Positions 11,413 to 22,629 of a stretch of 64,000 nt of DNA are shown here, in pieces. Below the pieces are notes generated by a model. It was given only the letters and a program-made list of their open reading frames with translations, had not been told where the DNA came from and searched no databases. The stretch is from Delphinapterus leucas (Eukaryota > Chordata > Mammalia > Artiodactyla > Monodontidae). The stretch covers positions 63,821,566-63,885,565 of the forward strand of contig NW_022098076.1 in NCBI RefSeq assembly GCF_002288925.2, given 5' to 3'. Position 1 is the first letter of the stretch, and the number at the start of each line of letters is the position of its first letter. A program made the position numbers and the translations under genes.

Positions 11413-11425
11413 AAGATTAGTGCAG

Positions 11426-12355
11426 CTGGCACGCGTGAGGGGGCTGACGTGGCTTTCTCTCCTGCATACTGAAGGAGGGGGACCAGGCAGAGGACATTAC
11501 AAGTCCTCACTACATAGAGGACATGGCTGTTCCTCTATGATTTGTCCAGAGCAGGCAGGGGACCTGTGAGAATATTAGCTGCTGTTTTAACAAATTTCGC
11601 AGTGCTATAGGCCAAGTTCAGCAGCTAGTTTGGCAGCTAAACTAGTCTAAGTCATAAAAGGAAGCCTTCTAAAACACATTCAGTCACTGAGAAGCGGCCA
11701 ACCCAGTTTCCAACCAGTCACCCCTCCTGTGAAGTTAGTAAGCAGGGCATCCTCCATCTTAACCAACAAGGCACAGATGCCAATCAGAGCCCAGCCTGGC
11801 TCCACTGAACACAGCTGGCAAGCCACCACTCTTCAAGCTCAGAACAAAGGAAAATCTTAATTTGCTGACAAAATTTAAATTTTTATCCATCAAAATGTTT
11901 GCTTATTGAAATAATGCTCTGGTTGGAGGAATTGATGATTTCAATGACAATGTTTTTATGACAAGAGCCTCACTCTGCATCTCATGCCCTTCTATCCCAA
12001 AACCCTTTTTCTAAGAGTATAACATGGAATGAGAAGCATCAGCCGTTAACAACATTAAATGGGAACCATTTGGAAATATCTAGATGAATGATGAACATTT
12101 TGAGGTCAGAGGTAAAAATGTTTGGAAAATGCTCAGAGAAACATAAACACACAAATGATTCGTATTTTTGTTTGTATTACTGTGTTGGTCATTTACAGAC
12201 GCAGTCAAGGCCTTTTAGTTATTATCAGAATAACTGAAAACATTCTAAAACAAAAATGGTTCAATGGTCACCTTAGTGGAAATAAATATGAAGATAGTAT
12301 GTGAGTAAGAGTCCTATTCACTGAAGTGATTTTGTTTTTAAGTAGAGAAAGAAGG
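11426..12355. other. Unique sequence, nothing assigned
   Basis: No gene and no confident repeat. The 60-codon frame at 12122-12304 has no support. Confidence 0.4.
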
Positions 12356-12365
12356 GAGAGAAAGA

Positions 12366-12382
12366 AGAGAGAGAGAGAGAGG
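12366..12382 (+). repeat. (GA)n microsatellite
   Basis: A short uninterrupted GA tract inside a longer purine-rich stretch (about 12345-12385). Confidence 0.8.
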
Positions 12383-12699
12383 ATGAAATGAGCAATCAAA
12401 TGATAGAATAAATCTATTTTAAAACATGAAGATGTGAAGATGTAACTTACTCAAGTAGTAGCTGATGGGAGAAATTTATATCATTTATCAAAATACCCAA
12501 ACTCCACAGAGACCGACTGACTAAGGAGGGCTGGTGGGGTGATGTCTAGAAGTAAGACTATGAAAACTTAAGAAAATGTTCTTTTCTAAACATTTCCTTA
12601 CAGGCACAGCAACTTCTATTTGACTAATTTTTTTTTTTTTCTAACTTTTTAGAATTCAACTGACCTGTAGGATGGATGGTGTTAAGGCAAAGCTCTGGA

Positions 12700-12925
12700 G
12701 TGCCACTGTCTCAGTACCAGTCCTGTTTCCATGCTTATCAGCTCTGTGACTCCAGGCAAATTACTGAACTTCTTTGTGCTTCCATTTTCTCACCTGTAGA
12801 ATGGAGGTGATAATAATAGTCATTATTCCATAGGGTTGACACTAGGATTCCATAGGCTAATATGTGTGAAGCACTTAGCACAGTTTCTAGCACATAGCAA
12901 GTCCTCCATAAATGTTAGCTTTTAC
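12700..12925 (+). repeat. MIR SINE
   Basis: Forward MIR order: 'tcagctctgtgactccagg', 'caaattactgaacttctttg', 'ctcacctgtagaatggagg', 'gtgaagcacttagcacag', 'agcacatagcaagtcctcca', 'taaatgttagct'. Confidence 0.85.
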
Positions 12926-12984
12926 TTATTACTCAGTCTGGGACTGATGAAACCTTATAAATACTGAAACTTGGGAGAAAGAAA

Positions 12985-13115
12985 CAATGCATATGGTGGT
13001 TGTGCAGCTCTGTGAATATACGAAAAACATTGGATTGTACACCCTAAATGTGTGAGTTGTAGGGTATGTGAATCACATTTCAGTAAAGATGTTACAGAAA
13101 GAAAGCAAAGTAAGG
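12985..13115 (+). repeat. L1 3' end fragment
   Basis: Contains 'ggtggttgtgcagctctgtg' then 'aatatacgaaaaacattgga', 'ttgtacaccctaaatgtg' and 'tatgtgaatcacatttcagt', the 3' end of an older L1. Confidence 0.7.
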
Positions 13116-13319
13116 AAAAGCTTTTCCTTTTTCTAATAAGAGTTTTCTTCTCTCATGTGAATGTAGTGAAATGGTGGAGTCCTATTTCTTTATAGAACAA
13201 ATGTAATTTTCCTAAATCTGAATTTCAATCTTTCCTTCATTTGTGAGGAATACCTGAGATTGAAGTAAATATTTTGAACCACCAGTGTCTGAAATAATGA
13301 AAATAAAGACATATACAAT

Positions 13320-13850
13320 AGAATTGTGGAAAAAAAGAGAGAACAAACAGAGGTTATTTAGGCAGAGCTTTTTATAATATAGCAAGGGAGTTAGTCACCA
13401 TCAATTGTGTTTTGTTAGAGATTCAAAGGCAGGCAGGGCAATGGGAAAGCTTTATGGTGAAAAACATGGAAGGCTTCAAGTATGCTCTGATTGGAGGTCA
13501 CTGGCATGGGGAAGCTGGAGGTGGGCTACCTAGAAGCGGGGCATGTTATGTGCCTGGTGTAGGGAGTCTATTTGGCTTTCTCTGGTTGATCCTAAATTGG
13601 AATGGTGGCGGGGGAGGACAAGAAATGGGGAGCTGGTAGTTATTGACTAGTCCTGGCTCTTCCCGGCCAATTGCTACACAAGTTAATGTTTAGGTTTCAG
13701 GACCGATGGCTGCAGGGATTGTGGGTCAGCATTCTACTGCAATATATGGTTTGGCCAATGTCCAAATTGACACACATTTGGATAACAGGTCACATATTTG
13801 GCCAAGGATTCCTGCTAAAAAGGATGGGAAGACTTAACAGAATTAACTAT
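13320..13850. repeat. Possible old LTR-like interspersed repeat, family unknown
   Basis: GC-richer, low-complexity-biased text ('gaggtgggctacctagaagc', 'ggtggcgggggaggacaag') unlike its neighbours. It carries a 75-codon and a 64-codon frame with no domain. I suspect an antisense ERV-type LTR but cannot name it, and I found no target-site duplication. Confidence 0.25.
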
Positions 13851-14859
13851 AACAATTTTCTATAGCTCCAAAGAATGGCGATAGGGCACATAAAAGGGAT
13901 AGGTAGAGGAGAGGAATAAGGTAGAAAAAGAGAAAAATGCAAATCATTGAAGTTGCAGTTGAAGGTTTTAAAATCGAGTACAAGCACCTTATTGCAACGT
14001 AAGAACTTAAGCTGCTCTGCTGCCAAACCTTTTTCATCTGGTTTCAAATTGCTCCAGGTGGCCCCAGTTTCACCTTCTTTCCTCTTCCCTCTTGGACTGT
14101 ATGGCTGATGCCCACAGAAACCTCCAGAAACTTAAGCCAGGAAGTGGACTTAGTGGTCTTTGAGGATATAGCTGTGAATTTACCCAGAGGGAGCAGGCTT
14201 TGCTGGCTCCTGCTCAAAGGAACCCCTGCAGAGATGTGATGCTGGAGAGAAGCTTCAAGAGTCTGGCCTCAGTAGATTGCATGATTCGACTTAAAACCAC
14301 GAGTCAGTTGTTAGGCAGGATATTCATGGAGAAAAAGAGCCCAATGAACAGAAAATAGAAAGAATCACAAAGAATGATTCCTGGTTCTCCATCTTAGGAG
14401 AAAACTGAGAATATTATGTCATTAAAATTCAGCACAAGAACAAGGGAGATATTCAAGAAGTCATAAGGTGGAGAGCCTCTGCAAATGTAATGAATGCAGT
14501 CTATGTGGAAAAAGCTTTAGCCATTTCCACATCTTACTGTACTAAAGTGTACCTCTATTGGAGTAAAATCCTATGAATTCAGTAAGTATGAAAATGTCTT
14601 TACGGATCATTTATCTCTTGAGACTCATGTCAGATTTCACCTAGACACAGGTAAGAAATGTGGACAAGACTGCCATTGTATCTCATATTTAAGGACTTCT
14701 GTGAGGATTCATAATGGAGAGAAATGTTATAAATACAAAGAATGTGGAAAAGCCTTCTATTGTTCCTTATCCTTTGGGGCACATGAGAGCTCACATTGGA
14801 AAAGTTCAATATATATGTAAATAAAGAATGTGGGGAAGTCATTAGTCATTCTTCATACA

Positions 14860-15805
14860 TAACAGGCAGACTCTAAGATGTCCCCCAAGGACCACCACTT
14901 CCTGGTATTCATATCTTTGGGTAATTCCCTCCCTTGAGTTTGGGCTGGCCTAATGACTTACTTCTAATCAATAGAATGTAGCAAAGGGGATGTAATATCA
15001 TCTTTATGTCCTGGTATCTTAGTCCATTTGGGCTACTATAACAAAATACCACAGACTAGGTAGCTTATAAACATCAGAAATTTATTTCTCATGGTTCTGG
15101 AGGCTGGAATTCCAAGACCAGGGTGCCAGCGTGGTTGGGTGAGGGTTCTCTTCTGGGTCACAGACTTCTTATTGTATCCTCACATGGTGGAAGGGAGAAG
15201 ACAGAAGGGCCGGGGATCTCTCTGGAGCCTCTCTTCTTATAAAGTGCTAATCTCATTCATGAGGGTTCCACCTTCATGATTTAAGCACTTCCCAAAGACT
15301 CCATCTCCTAATACCATCAGCTTTGGGGGTTAGGATTTCAACATATAAATTTGGGGGGACCACAAACATTCAGACCATAGCATCTGGCTACATGAGATTG
15401 TGACTTCTATCTTGCTAGCAGACTCTCTCCTTTGCCAGCTTTAATGAAATGAACTTCCATGTTGAAGAGACCAACTTGGCCAGAAATTAAGGGCTGCCTC
15501 TAGCCAATCGTCAGCAAGGAACAGATGCCTTCAGTCAAATAACCTGAAAGGACTGAATCCTGACAACAACCATGTGAGTTTATAAGCAGGACTCCCTCAG
15601 CTGAGCCTGAAGATGAGACCCCGCCCCCCCACCCCGCCCCAGCCCTGGTTGATGCCTTGATTGCAGCTGTGAGAGGCCCTGAGCAGAGGACTCAGAAAGT
15701 CATGCCCAGACGCCTGATCCACAGAAATTGTGAGAAAATAAATGTGTGTGGTTCTAAGAAGCTAAGTTTGTGGTTATTTGTTATACAGCAATAGATGACT
15801 AATAC
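14860..15805 (+). repeat. MaLR-type LTR inserted in the zinc-finger pseudogene
   Basis: Starts near 'caggcagactctaagatg' with 'cctggtattcatatc', and resumes after the inner insertion with 'catgagattgtgacttctat', 'ctgagcctgaagatgagacc', 'gctgtgagaggccctgagc', 'attgtgagaaaataaatg' and 'gtttgtggttatttgttata'. This is the order seen in MLT1-type LTRs. Zinc-finger relic sequence lies on both sides, so the insertion post-dates the pseudogene. Confidence 0.65.
15012..15382 (-). repeat. Second MaLR (MLT1-like) LTR nested inside the first
   Basis: Reads as reverse MLT1: 'tagtccatttgggctactat', 'aacaaaataccacagactag', 'atttatttctcatggttctg', 'gaggctgg', 'tcctcacatggtgg', 'ggggttaggatttcaacata', ending 'cagaccatagca'. 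The outer LTR resumes immediately after. The 62-codon frame at 15091-15279 is inside it. Confidence 0.7.
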
Positions 15806-16109
15806 ATTGTCCCTCACTCAACATTTAAGAATTTACAATGGAGAGAAGCTTCATGAATGTAAAAATTAAGGGAAAGTCTTTCATGGGATTTCAAAATTCA
15901 CTCTACACATGAGAACATACACTGGAGAAAAACTATCAAACGGTAAGAAGCATAGGCATTGTCCTATACACTTTCAGACATGTGAGAACTCACATCAGAG
16001 ACAATACATGAAGATACAAAGTAGGAAAGCCTTCACTAATTGTTTACATCTTCCTGTACATGTGAGAAGTTGCACCATAGATAAACCATATAAATATAAG
16101 GAATTTGAG

Positions 16110-16695
16110 ATTGTAGGAGGAAAACTTTTTTTCCAGTTACCATCCTGGGTTCTCTGGCATGGGTCCTGTAAACTGGACTAACAAAGACAAATTAACAAGA
16201 CAAAAACAAACAGGAATTTATTAGCATGTGACTTGTGCTTACACATGGGAGCACTCAGAGATGAGTAACTCAAAAGGGTGGTTAGAACTTGCTTATGTAG
16301 CCCTTTAACAGAGTAACATCAAATTCTTAAAAGAGTGACTCAAAGGAGAACTTTGAGTTTCTAGGGGTGGTAAATTGTGAGAAGAAAAATATACAGGGAA
16401 ACTAGTGGAAGATAAGGGTTAGTTAATAAATTTTGTCATGTGGATTCCTGTGATGCCACCTCTGGGCTGATAAGGGTCTAAAGTGTCCAGTGGTGAAATT
16501 TTGTCCTTCCTGGTAGAAAGGACACAGGTCACATCTTTGAAAATTTACATTCTGCTTTTAGGCAAACAGTGGGAGGACAGAGAGATTGTCTTGTATCTGC
16601 TTCTTCTCCATTGCAATTAGCTCAGAATAATCCTTATGCCAAAGTGGCTTATTTTGGGATGGCATATTCTGCTACGCTACAAGACTATCTATAAG
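16110..16695. repeat. Unidentified insertion, LTR-like, in the pseudogene
   Basis: Zinc-finger-like text stops near 16110 and resumes near 16700 ('gtgagatctcccactacaga' onwards). The intervening block has features of an antisense LTR ('caaacaggaatttattagca', 'acacatgggagcactcagag') but I cannot assign a family. Confidence 0.35.
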
Positions 16696-16929
16696 TCTTT
16701 TTCTAATCTTAGGCAATGTGTGAGATCTCCCACTACAGAGAGACCCTATAAATATGAATGATGTAGGAAAGCCTTCATTTGTCCCTTATTCCTGGGACAC
16801 TTACAAGAACACCTTTGGAGAGAAAGCAGTGTGGGAAAAGCTTCATGCACAGCATTTCACTACTGTACACAAGAAAATACTAGGAGGGAAATCGTATAAA
16901 AGAAAATTCTTCTAAATATGGATTTCCTT

Positions 16930-17300
16930 TATCAGTAACTCATCCTTTAAAAATGGATTGTTAACTCATTAATTTCCACTTTTTATATTCAGATATATAC
17001 ATTACAGTGATAAATATCTCTCTAAGAACCTTTTTAGCTGTTGCATATAGGTTTTGATATGTAGTGTTTTGGTTATGTTTGGGTTATGTAGAGATTATTT
17101 TATTTCTATTAGAAAGTCTTTTGGACCCATAAGTGATTTAAAGTGTATCTTCCTCATTATCTCAATATTATGTTTAAAAATTTTCAGATTATAAAAGAAG
17201 TACATATTCATTGTAGAAATTTTAAATTTTACATTGAAATATAAAGTAAAATTCACTCAGCATCCCTCACTGTTAATATTTTGGATTTTTTATTTTCAAT
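16930..17300 (-). repeat. Old L1 fragment
   Basis: 'ttgcatataggttttgatat', 'gtagtgttttggttatg' and 'cttttggacccataagtga' match the reverse orientation of L1 ORF2 in order. The right part (17170-17300) is AT-rich and may be a second L1 piece. Confidence 0.5.
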
Positions 17301-18259
17301 CTTTCTGTGCAGAAAGTAAGGTTTTAAATGATTGTATGGGGAGTGAATACAGGGAGAGTTCACTGAAAAGGAGAGAAAGTCTTTTATTTTATGAGTAAAA
17401 TAAATTATCCCTTGTAGATGATGGTAGCAAATGGTAATAGAGGGCAGAGACTGAATATGTACAGTGAGACACACAGACTACATTCCTAGGACACTAAAAA
17501 AAAAATCACAGGTTTTTAGTTATGTATCCCCTTGTGAAAGCAGTTTTGAATTTTTTACTTATTTTAAAGGATGGAAAATACTGTGTCATTTTTCTTTCCT
17601 GTCATTGTAGTTCCTGCATCAGGATAAACAACTTACCCTTCCTTAGCCCCTCAGAAACCCTATTTCGGTCTAAGAAAGTGGAGTTCCAATCCCAAGTGTG
17701 GCAAATGTCTGTTATTCCTCCTTCTTAGTCAGTTTAGGGACCCATTTTAGATGAATAGTCCTCTCCATGCTTTACAATTTAAAATAGTTTATTTTCTTTT
17801 CAAATTATAATAATGACAGAAAAATGCTAGTCTGTCCGCAGTTACTATAGCAACCAGGAACAACTTACTTCTTGTAAATGGGAAATAGACACTTAACTCT
17901 GTTTTTGCTTCATTTTTGGAAGCCAAAATGCAGTCGTATGCTTTGTAAAGACTGCACTTCTGAATAGCATATGCCATAAATTGTGTGCATTTGTGTGTGT
18001 GGTTTGGGTATGCGTATGTATGGATAAATATTAATTCAAATCCATAAGAGACACCTATCGTAACTCTTTTTTTTGAACTAGTTTCTGAGAGAGACATGTG
18101 AAATTAATTGAGATGCAAACAATATCCAAGAGATAGATTTAACACATGGCTTCTCTTTCTTATAATTTTTTTTTGAAATTTACAGGATATGGTTCCTTCC
18201 CTTAGAGGACAAAACGCCGCTTGATAGCTTTGAGTCTTGCAAACACATTTTTTTTTCAG

Positions 18260-18332
18260 CGAAAAAGAATGAACCAAGATGACTACCAATATTTGCATTA
18301 TTCAAGGCAGCCTGAACCAGAGCATGGAGGAG
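18260..18332 (+). other. Candidate 73-nt exon of an unidentified transcript
   Basis: A T-rich tract ending 'tttttttttcag' at 18259 makes a strong 3' splice site. 'gtaggt' from 18333 after 'gaggag' makes a strong 5' splice site. Between them only one of three frames is open. It contains an ATG at 18269 with A at -3, giving M-N-Q-D-D-Y-Q-Y-L-H-Y-S-R-Q-P-E-P-E-H-G. I do not recognise this peptide. It could be an internal exon or an alternative first coding exon. It lies in a repeat-free stretch (17.5-18.8 kb). An open frame over 24 codons is not unlikely by chance, so the splice sites are the main evidence. Confidence 0.3.
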
Positions 18333-18479
18333 GTAGGTGGGTGGGGAAAAGTCAAATATTTTTAATCAGGAACAAGATAAACATCAAGAGACAACCGGAA
18401 ATGTAAGATAAATCTGGTAGCCAAGTACGTCCAACTCGAACCTGTAGATGAACAGGTTAGGTTCAGGAAAGTAATTTGG

Positions 18480-18832
18480 TTCTTGGAAAATACACTTCGA
18501 AATAGACAGCTTTATAATGTAGAATGATTGAAAGACTTTGAATCTCCAGGCAAATTCATAAAAATATTCCTGCTCTAAAAAAATTTCTGTTCAAATCTAT
18601 CATGTCATTTTAAGGAGTGCTGCCTCCATAAATTCTGACTTTTATCAACAGCACTTCGGTAATGTTCAGAAAATAAACTTCACAGGAAAACCTCGGGTGT
18701 TCAATTAGTGTTAAACGTTTTAGGGCAGAAACTGAGATAATGAAATTATGAGGACAACTGCAGCTTAACGTTTTGTGGCTCACAAGAGATTTATGCATTC
18801 CAATATAACCTCGAGCTACGCATATGGCACCA
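18480..18832. promoter_or_regulatory. Repeat-free AT-rich block with homeodomain-like cores
   Basis: Contains 'tcaattagtgttaaacg' and 'tttatgcattcc' (HOX/CDX-like TTTATG). No repeat was recognised. A regulatory role is a guess from base composition and motifs. Confidence 0.15.
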
Positions 18833-19840
18833 TAAAAAAAGAATGGATTCCTGACAGGGGAACACAGGGCAGGGAATTTGACCGTACTTGTCTTAATACT
18901 AGTTCTTTGGCTTAACGGAAAGAATAAAAATACCCCTTACTTACTCTTGGTACAAATTCAGGCTTCACTCCACCACCCCCCAGGACCACCACCATTATTA
19001 CTCAAAAACATTTGAACTGCGTATAGCTTCTTTCACAAGAATCATTTCCTCTTTAGTGCAAATTGCATTAGGCTCACAGGGGGTCCTGAGGGAATTGCTG
19101 GTCTAAAAAAAGTCAGTGGAGAAATGCTTGGCCTTTTCCCAAGCTCTGTACTAACAAGAGTGAGCGGTCACCCTCAAACAAGTTTTCCAGAATTTCAGTG
19201 GGAGGTGAAAGTGGAAATCACTTGTGGTACCAGTCTTTATGTCAAGAGGCATCTGGCTGTCCCCTCATCGTGCTTGCTGGTCCTGGCATGAACACACTCT
19301 TTTTGGGGGCGTGGGAGAGGGCCTTCTTGGAGTGCTCCTGTGGATCTTTCAGGATTTCTCTCAAGGCTCGTTAAGTTGCAAGGCGGTTAGGAAAATTGGA
19401 AAGCTTTCTGAAACATGGCCATGTCTGACTATTGGGGCAACCCCCAGCAGTCTGCAGAAATCAAAGTATTGAATGCAAAGAGGCTGCCAGTGGGCTCATT
19501 CCTCGTGGGCTTCTCAAGCATTTTAACAGATTCTAAAAAAATAATTTGGAAACATTGGGTGGCTTTTTGCCAGCTGAAGTTTACTCTTCCAAGATTAAGG
19601 GTTTTGACCATGAGGTAGTGTATCACCTGGGTTTTAGAAGGCCATCCTTGGGTAGAAATTATCTCTTGGCTTCAATGACTTTTTGAGGCTGACTCTTTTG
19701 AATAACTGTTACTCTGCAAGGAGAAGTGCGTATTCATACATTGACATGATTAGAGTCCATCATCCCAATACCAGCTCTCAGAGGGGCAGAGGAATTACAA
19801 TTTAGCAGGGATGCATTCTCTGAAATTCCACATGGAATGA
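18833..19840. other. Unique sequence, nothing assigned
   Basis: Several frames of 60-80 codons (19224-19472 and others) have no recognisable features. Confidence 0.4.
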
Positions 19841-19844
19841 AGTG

Positions 19845-20055
19845 TAAGGAGGTTTGGAGTCAAGGAGTGCTGGGTCTGGATCTGGCCCCACTACTTGATC
19901 TTGAGAATGTTATTTAATGTTTCTGAGTTTGTATTCTCCTCTGTGAATGGGAATAATGACTATTTCCCATGATTGTTGTAAGGATGAAATAAGATAGTGT
20001 AAACGAAATGCTTGGCGCAGTGCTCTGCACAAAAGCAAAAGCCTAATAGACGGAT
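19845..20055 (+). repeat. MIR SINE
   Basis: Forward MIR order: 'ggagtcaaggagtgctgggt', 'gatcttgagaatgttattt', 'gaatgggaataatgacta', 'ttgttgtaaggatgaaataa' and 'gaaatgcttggcgcagtg'. Confidence 0.8.
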
Positions 20056-20060
20056 CTTAT

Positions 20061-20860
20061 TTTGTGAAACTCAGTTGAAAAGGTGTAAGCAGCTTTTGGC
20101 CGGAGAGAGCTCTCTGCAGGAGGCCCCTTTGTCTTGTTGCAAATCTTAAACCAGGCAGCTCCATGCTCTACTTATCTCTGGCACAGCTACACCTTGCCTA
20201 ATCTCTTAGTTCTTTCCATAGGCCAAAGCAGTAGAAATGAAGAATAAGTAATTAACAGATGACCAGATCTCCTCCCTAGCTTCCCCTTCAGTAATCTCGT
20301 GAACAAACTGTGTGAACAAGATAACATCTAAAGAAAAATCACAAGGAGTCGACAAGCCTGCACACAGTGGGGGATTAAGATGATTCTGACCCCCTATCTC
20401 AATGATTAACTGAGATTACTTCCTTGTTTTCCTTTAAAAGCTTTCATGCCTGAGCAGAATCTTGGGAGATGGTTTTTGGGGGACACTGAGTCCACCATCT
20501 CCCCAGATTGCCCGCATTCTGACTAAAGGCAACTCTCCTTTCTGCCAGCTTTTGCAAGTATTGATTTTTTTTCAAGTGGTGAGCAGCCGGACCTGATTCG
20601 GTAACAAGGGCAATAGTCTCTTTTGAACCAGTAGCCGGCAACTGCCTTTGGTGATGCCCATATCTTTAAAATCCGGGGAGGCGTTAGCAGTGCCCCTTTC
20701 ACCACCCTCCTGGGTTCTTTTTCTTCCTAGTTGGGATGCACCCAGTATCCTACTTCCAGTGTCAAGCTTTGGGAAAGGTGGGAAGAGGCATATAATTACA
20801 GACTTAAAATAATTTCAAGGGGCCATTCTGCATCTAGAAATATAAAAATCAGTAATAATG
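20061..20860. other. Unique sequence, nothing assigned
   Basis: No gene or confident repeat. Confidence 0.4.
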
Positions 20861-20864
20861 GCTA

Positions 20865-21065
20865 CCACTGATGGATTCCTTGCTATATCCTTGTCAACCT
20901 AAGTGCATTAAATCTCACTTAAGCTTCACTACAACAAGATAAGTCTCATTTTACCCCCATTTTACAGATTAAGAAACTGAGGTATAGGGAGCAGCTCATG
21001 GACTCAAACCCAGGTCCATATGAGATCACAACTCACTCTCTCAATTGTGCTATAATGTTGCCCTG
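20865..21065 (-). repeat. MIR SINE
   Basis: The reverse pattern 'ttaaatctcacttaagcttc', 'cattttacagattaagaaac', 'tgaggtatagggagc' and 'actcaaacccaggtcc' is clear. Confidence 0.75.
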
Positions 21066-21742
21066 CAGCAATCTAGGTAGCTATCCATTCCCTCTGGAAA
21101 TACCTGTAAGGATGAGAGAGACAGTTTCAGTGTTCAGTCACCTTTGTAATCAAGAAGTCTTCTGCATAATCTAGCTGTGATTTTCATCCCCAAGTACTTC
21201 ATTTGTTTTGATTGGTAGTCTTTGGGGACTGAAATAGAGAAAACATAGTGTGCTTCTGGTCATAGCAACCATTTTCAACCAAGGTAAATTTTAAGTCACC
21301 TGTTAGCTCTTTTTCCTACTGGTAAAATTCTCCCCAATACTTCAGTTACACATGGAGGAATGCAGGAGAATAAGAAAAGTGGGACCTGGAAGGAAAGGAG
21401 GCTAAACAAGGATACACCAGCAATTCCCACAGGGTGATTTTGGCTCAACCCAGCAGCGGGTCTGGAGCCAGTGTAGATCACACCTTAGGTGTCCTATCAG
21501 GGACCAGCTAACTGGGTATGGGTATCTCCAGAACTGTCAGTCATTGGTTAAGTGTTGCCCCACCGAGGACATAAATTTCCAAGAACTTCATGCTGTCCAT
21601 GGAAACAAAGCAGGTTCCCTCAGCCTAAGGGCAGCCTTCAGACAGAGATGCAGGTGTTGGCAGCTGAGAGCTGTTATGCTTAAAAATGGAAAGAGGCCTG
21701 AGGGGTTATGGGCAGAGCACAGACAGCACCTGCCATGCTGAC
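21066..21742. other. Unique sequence, nothing assigned
   Basis: Opposing short frames at 21544-21800 have no domain. No repeat recognised. Confidence 0.4.
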
Positions 21743-21744
21743 TA

Positions 21745-22476
21745 CAGACAGCCCCTGACTTAAGATGGTTTGACTTTACAATGATGCAAAAGCAATGCAC
21801 TTTCAGTAGAAACTGTACTTGGAATTTTGGATTTTGACCTTTTCCCAGCTAGCAATATGCAGTATATGATATAGCGATACACTCTCTCCTGATGCTGGGG
21901 AGCAGCGGCAGACACAGCTCCCAGGCAGCCACGTGATCACGAGGGCAACCGACCAGTCCACTTACAACCATTCTGTACCCAGACAGCCATATCTGTATTT
22001 CACTTTCAGCACAGTATTCAATAAATAACATAAGCTGGGCTTACCTGGTGGCTCAGTGGTTGGGACTCCGCCTGCCAATGCAGGGGACACGGGTTCGTGC
22101 CCCGGTCCGGGAGGATCCCACATGCCGCAGAGCGGCTGGGCCCGTGAGCCATGGCCGCTGAGCCTGCGCGTCTGGAGCCTGTGCTCCGCAACGGGAGAGG
22201 CCACAGCAGTGAGAGGCCCGCTTACCGCAAAAAATAAAATAAAATAAATAACATAAGCTATTCAACGCTTTATTATAAAATAGGCTTTGTGTTAGATGAT
22301 GTTGCCCAACTGTAGGCTAATGTAAGTGTTCTGAGCCCGTGTAAGGTAGACTAGGCTAAGCTATGATGTTCGGTGGATGAGGTGCATTAAATTCATTTTC
22401 AACTTATGGTATTTGCCATTAATCAGGACTTTCAACTTCGTCAGGACATAACCCATTGTGAGTTAAGGAAGACGTG
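21745..22476 (+). mobile_element. Mariner/Tigger-type DNA transposon relic carrying a SINE
   Basis: Flanked by TA at 21743-21744 and 22477-22478. The ends are related inverted repeats: left 'cagacagcccctgacttaag', right ending 'gttaaggaagacgtg'. The interior ('agcaatatgcagtatatg', 'ccattctgtacccagac', 'aataggctttgtgttagatg', 'aactgtaggctaatgtaag') matches a common non-autonomous eutherian element. It holds no transposase. A cetacean SINE interrupts it at 22037-22243. The exact family name is uncertain. Confidence 0.7.
22021..22259 (+). mobile_element. Cetacean CHR SINE with 16-bp TSD
   Basis: The SINE body at 22037-22243 runs from 'gggcttacctggtggctcag' through 'gatcccacatgccgcagag' to 'gagaggcccgcttaccgc' and an A-rich tail. 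A perfect 16-bp direct repeat 'ataaataacataagct' flanks it at 22021-22036 and 22244-22259. The flanking DNA transposon continues on both sides. The four overlapping 60-80-codon frames here are SINE-derived. Confidence 0.95.
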
Positions 22477-22629
22477 TAATGCTGAGGAAAGCAAAAGGAT
22501 CTCTCCCCGGTGTGGGCATTTCACACTCTGTTAATGCTTCCCAGGCCCTCATTTATTTTCCCTCCTCTCAAGCAAAGAGAGAGAATCCTTCCTCTATTAC
22601 AGAAGCAGCAGAGTAGGGTTGAAAGACAG

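Larger units (their letters stand above)
14060..16940 (+). pseudogene. KRAB/C2H2 zinc-finger pseudogene, broken and interrupted
   Basis: A KRAB A-box relic starts at about 14144: V-D-L-V-V-F-E-D-I-A-V-N. A 1-base loss near 14180 shifts the frame, after which the box resumes with ...L-L-A-P-A-Q, then C-R-D-V-M-L-E to about 14275. About 200 bp downstream, decayed C2H2 fingers follow at 14480-14860 (including an H-N-G-E-K linker and E-C-G-K-A-F). More lie at 15815-16110 (H-T-G-E-K near 15925) and 16700-16900. Many zinc-binding Cys and His are replaced and there are many stops. KRAB box and fingers lie close together without an evident intron, which suggests a processed copy, though no poly(A) or target-site duplication was found. 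It would have been a nuclear DNA-binding transcriptional repressor. It cannot make protein now. Confidence 0.8.
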
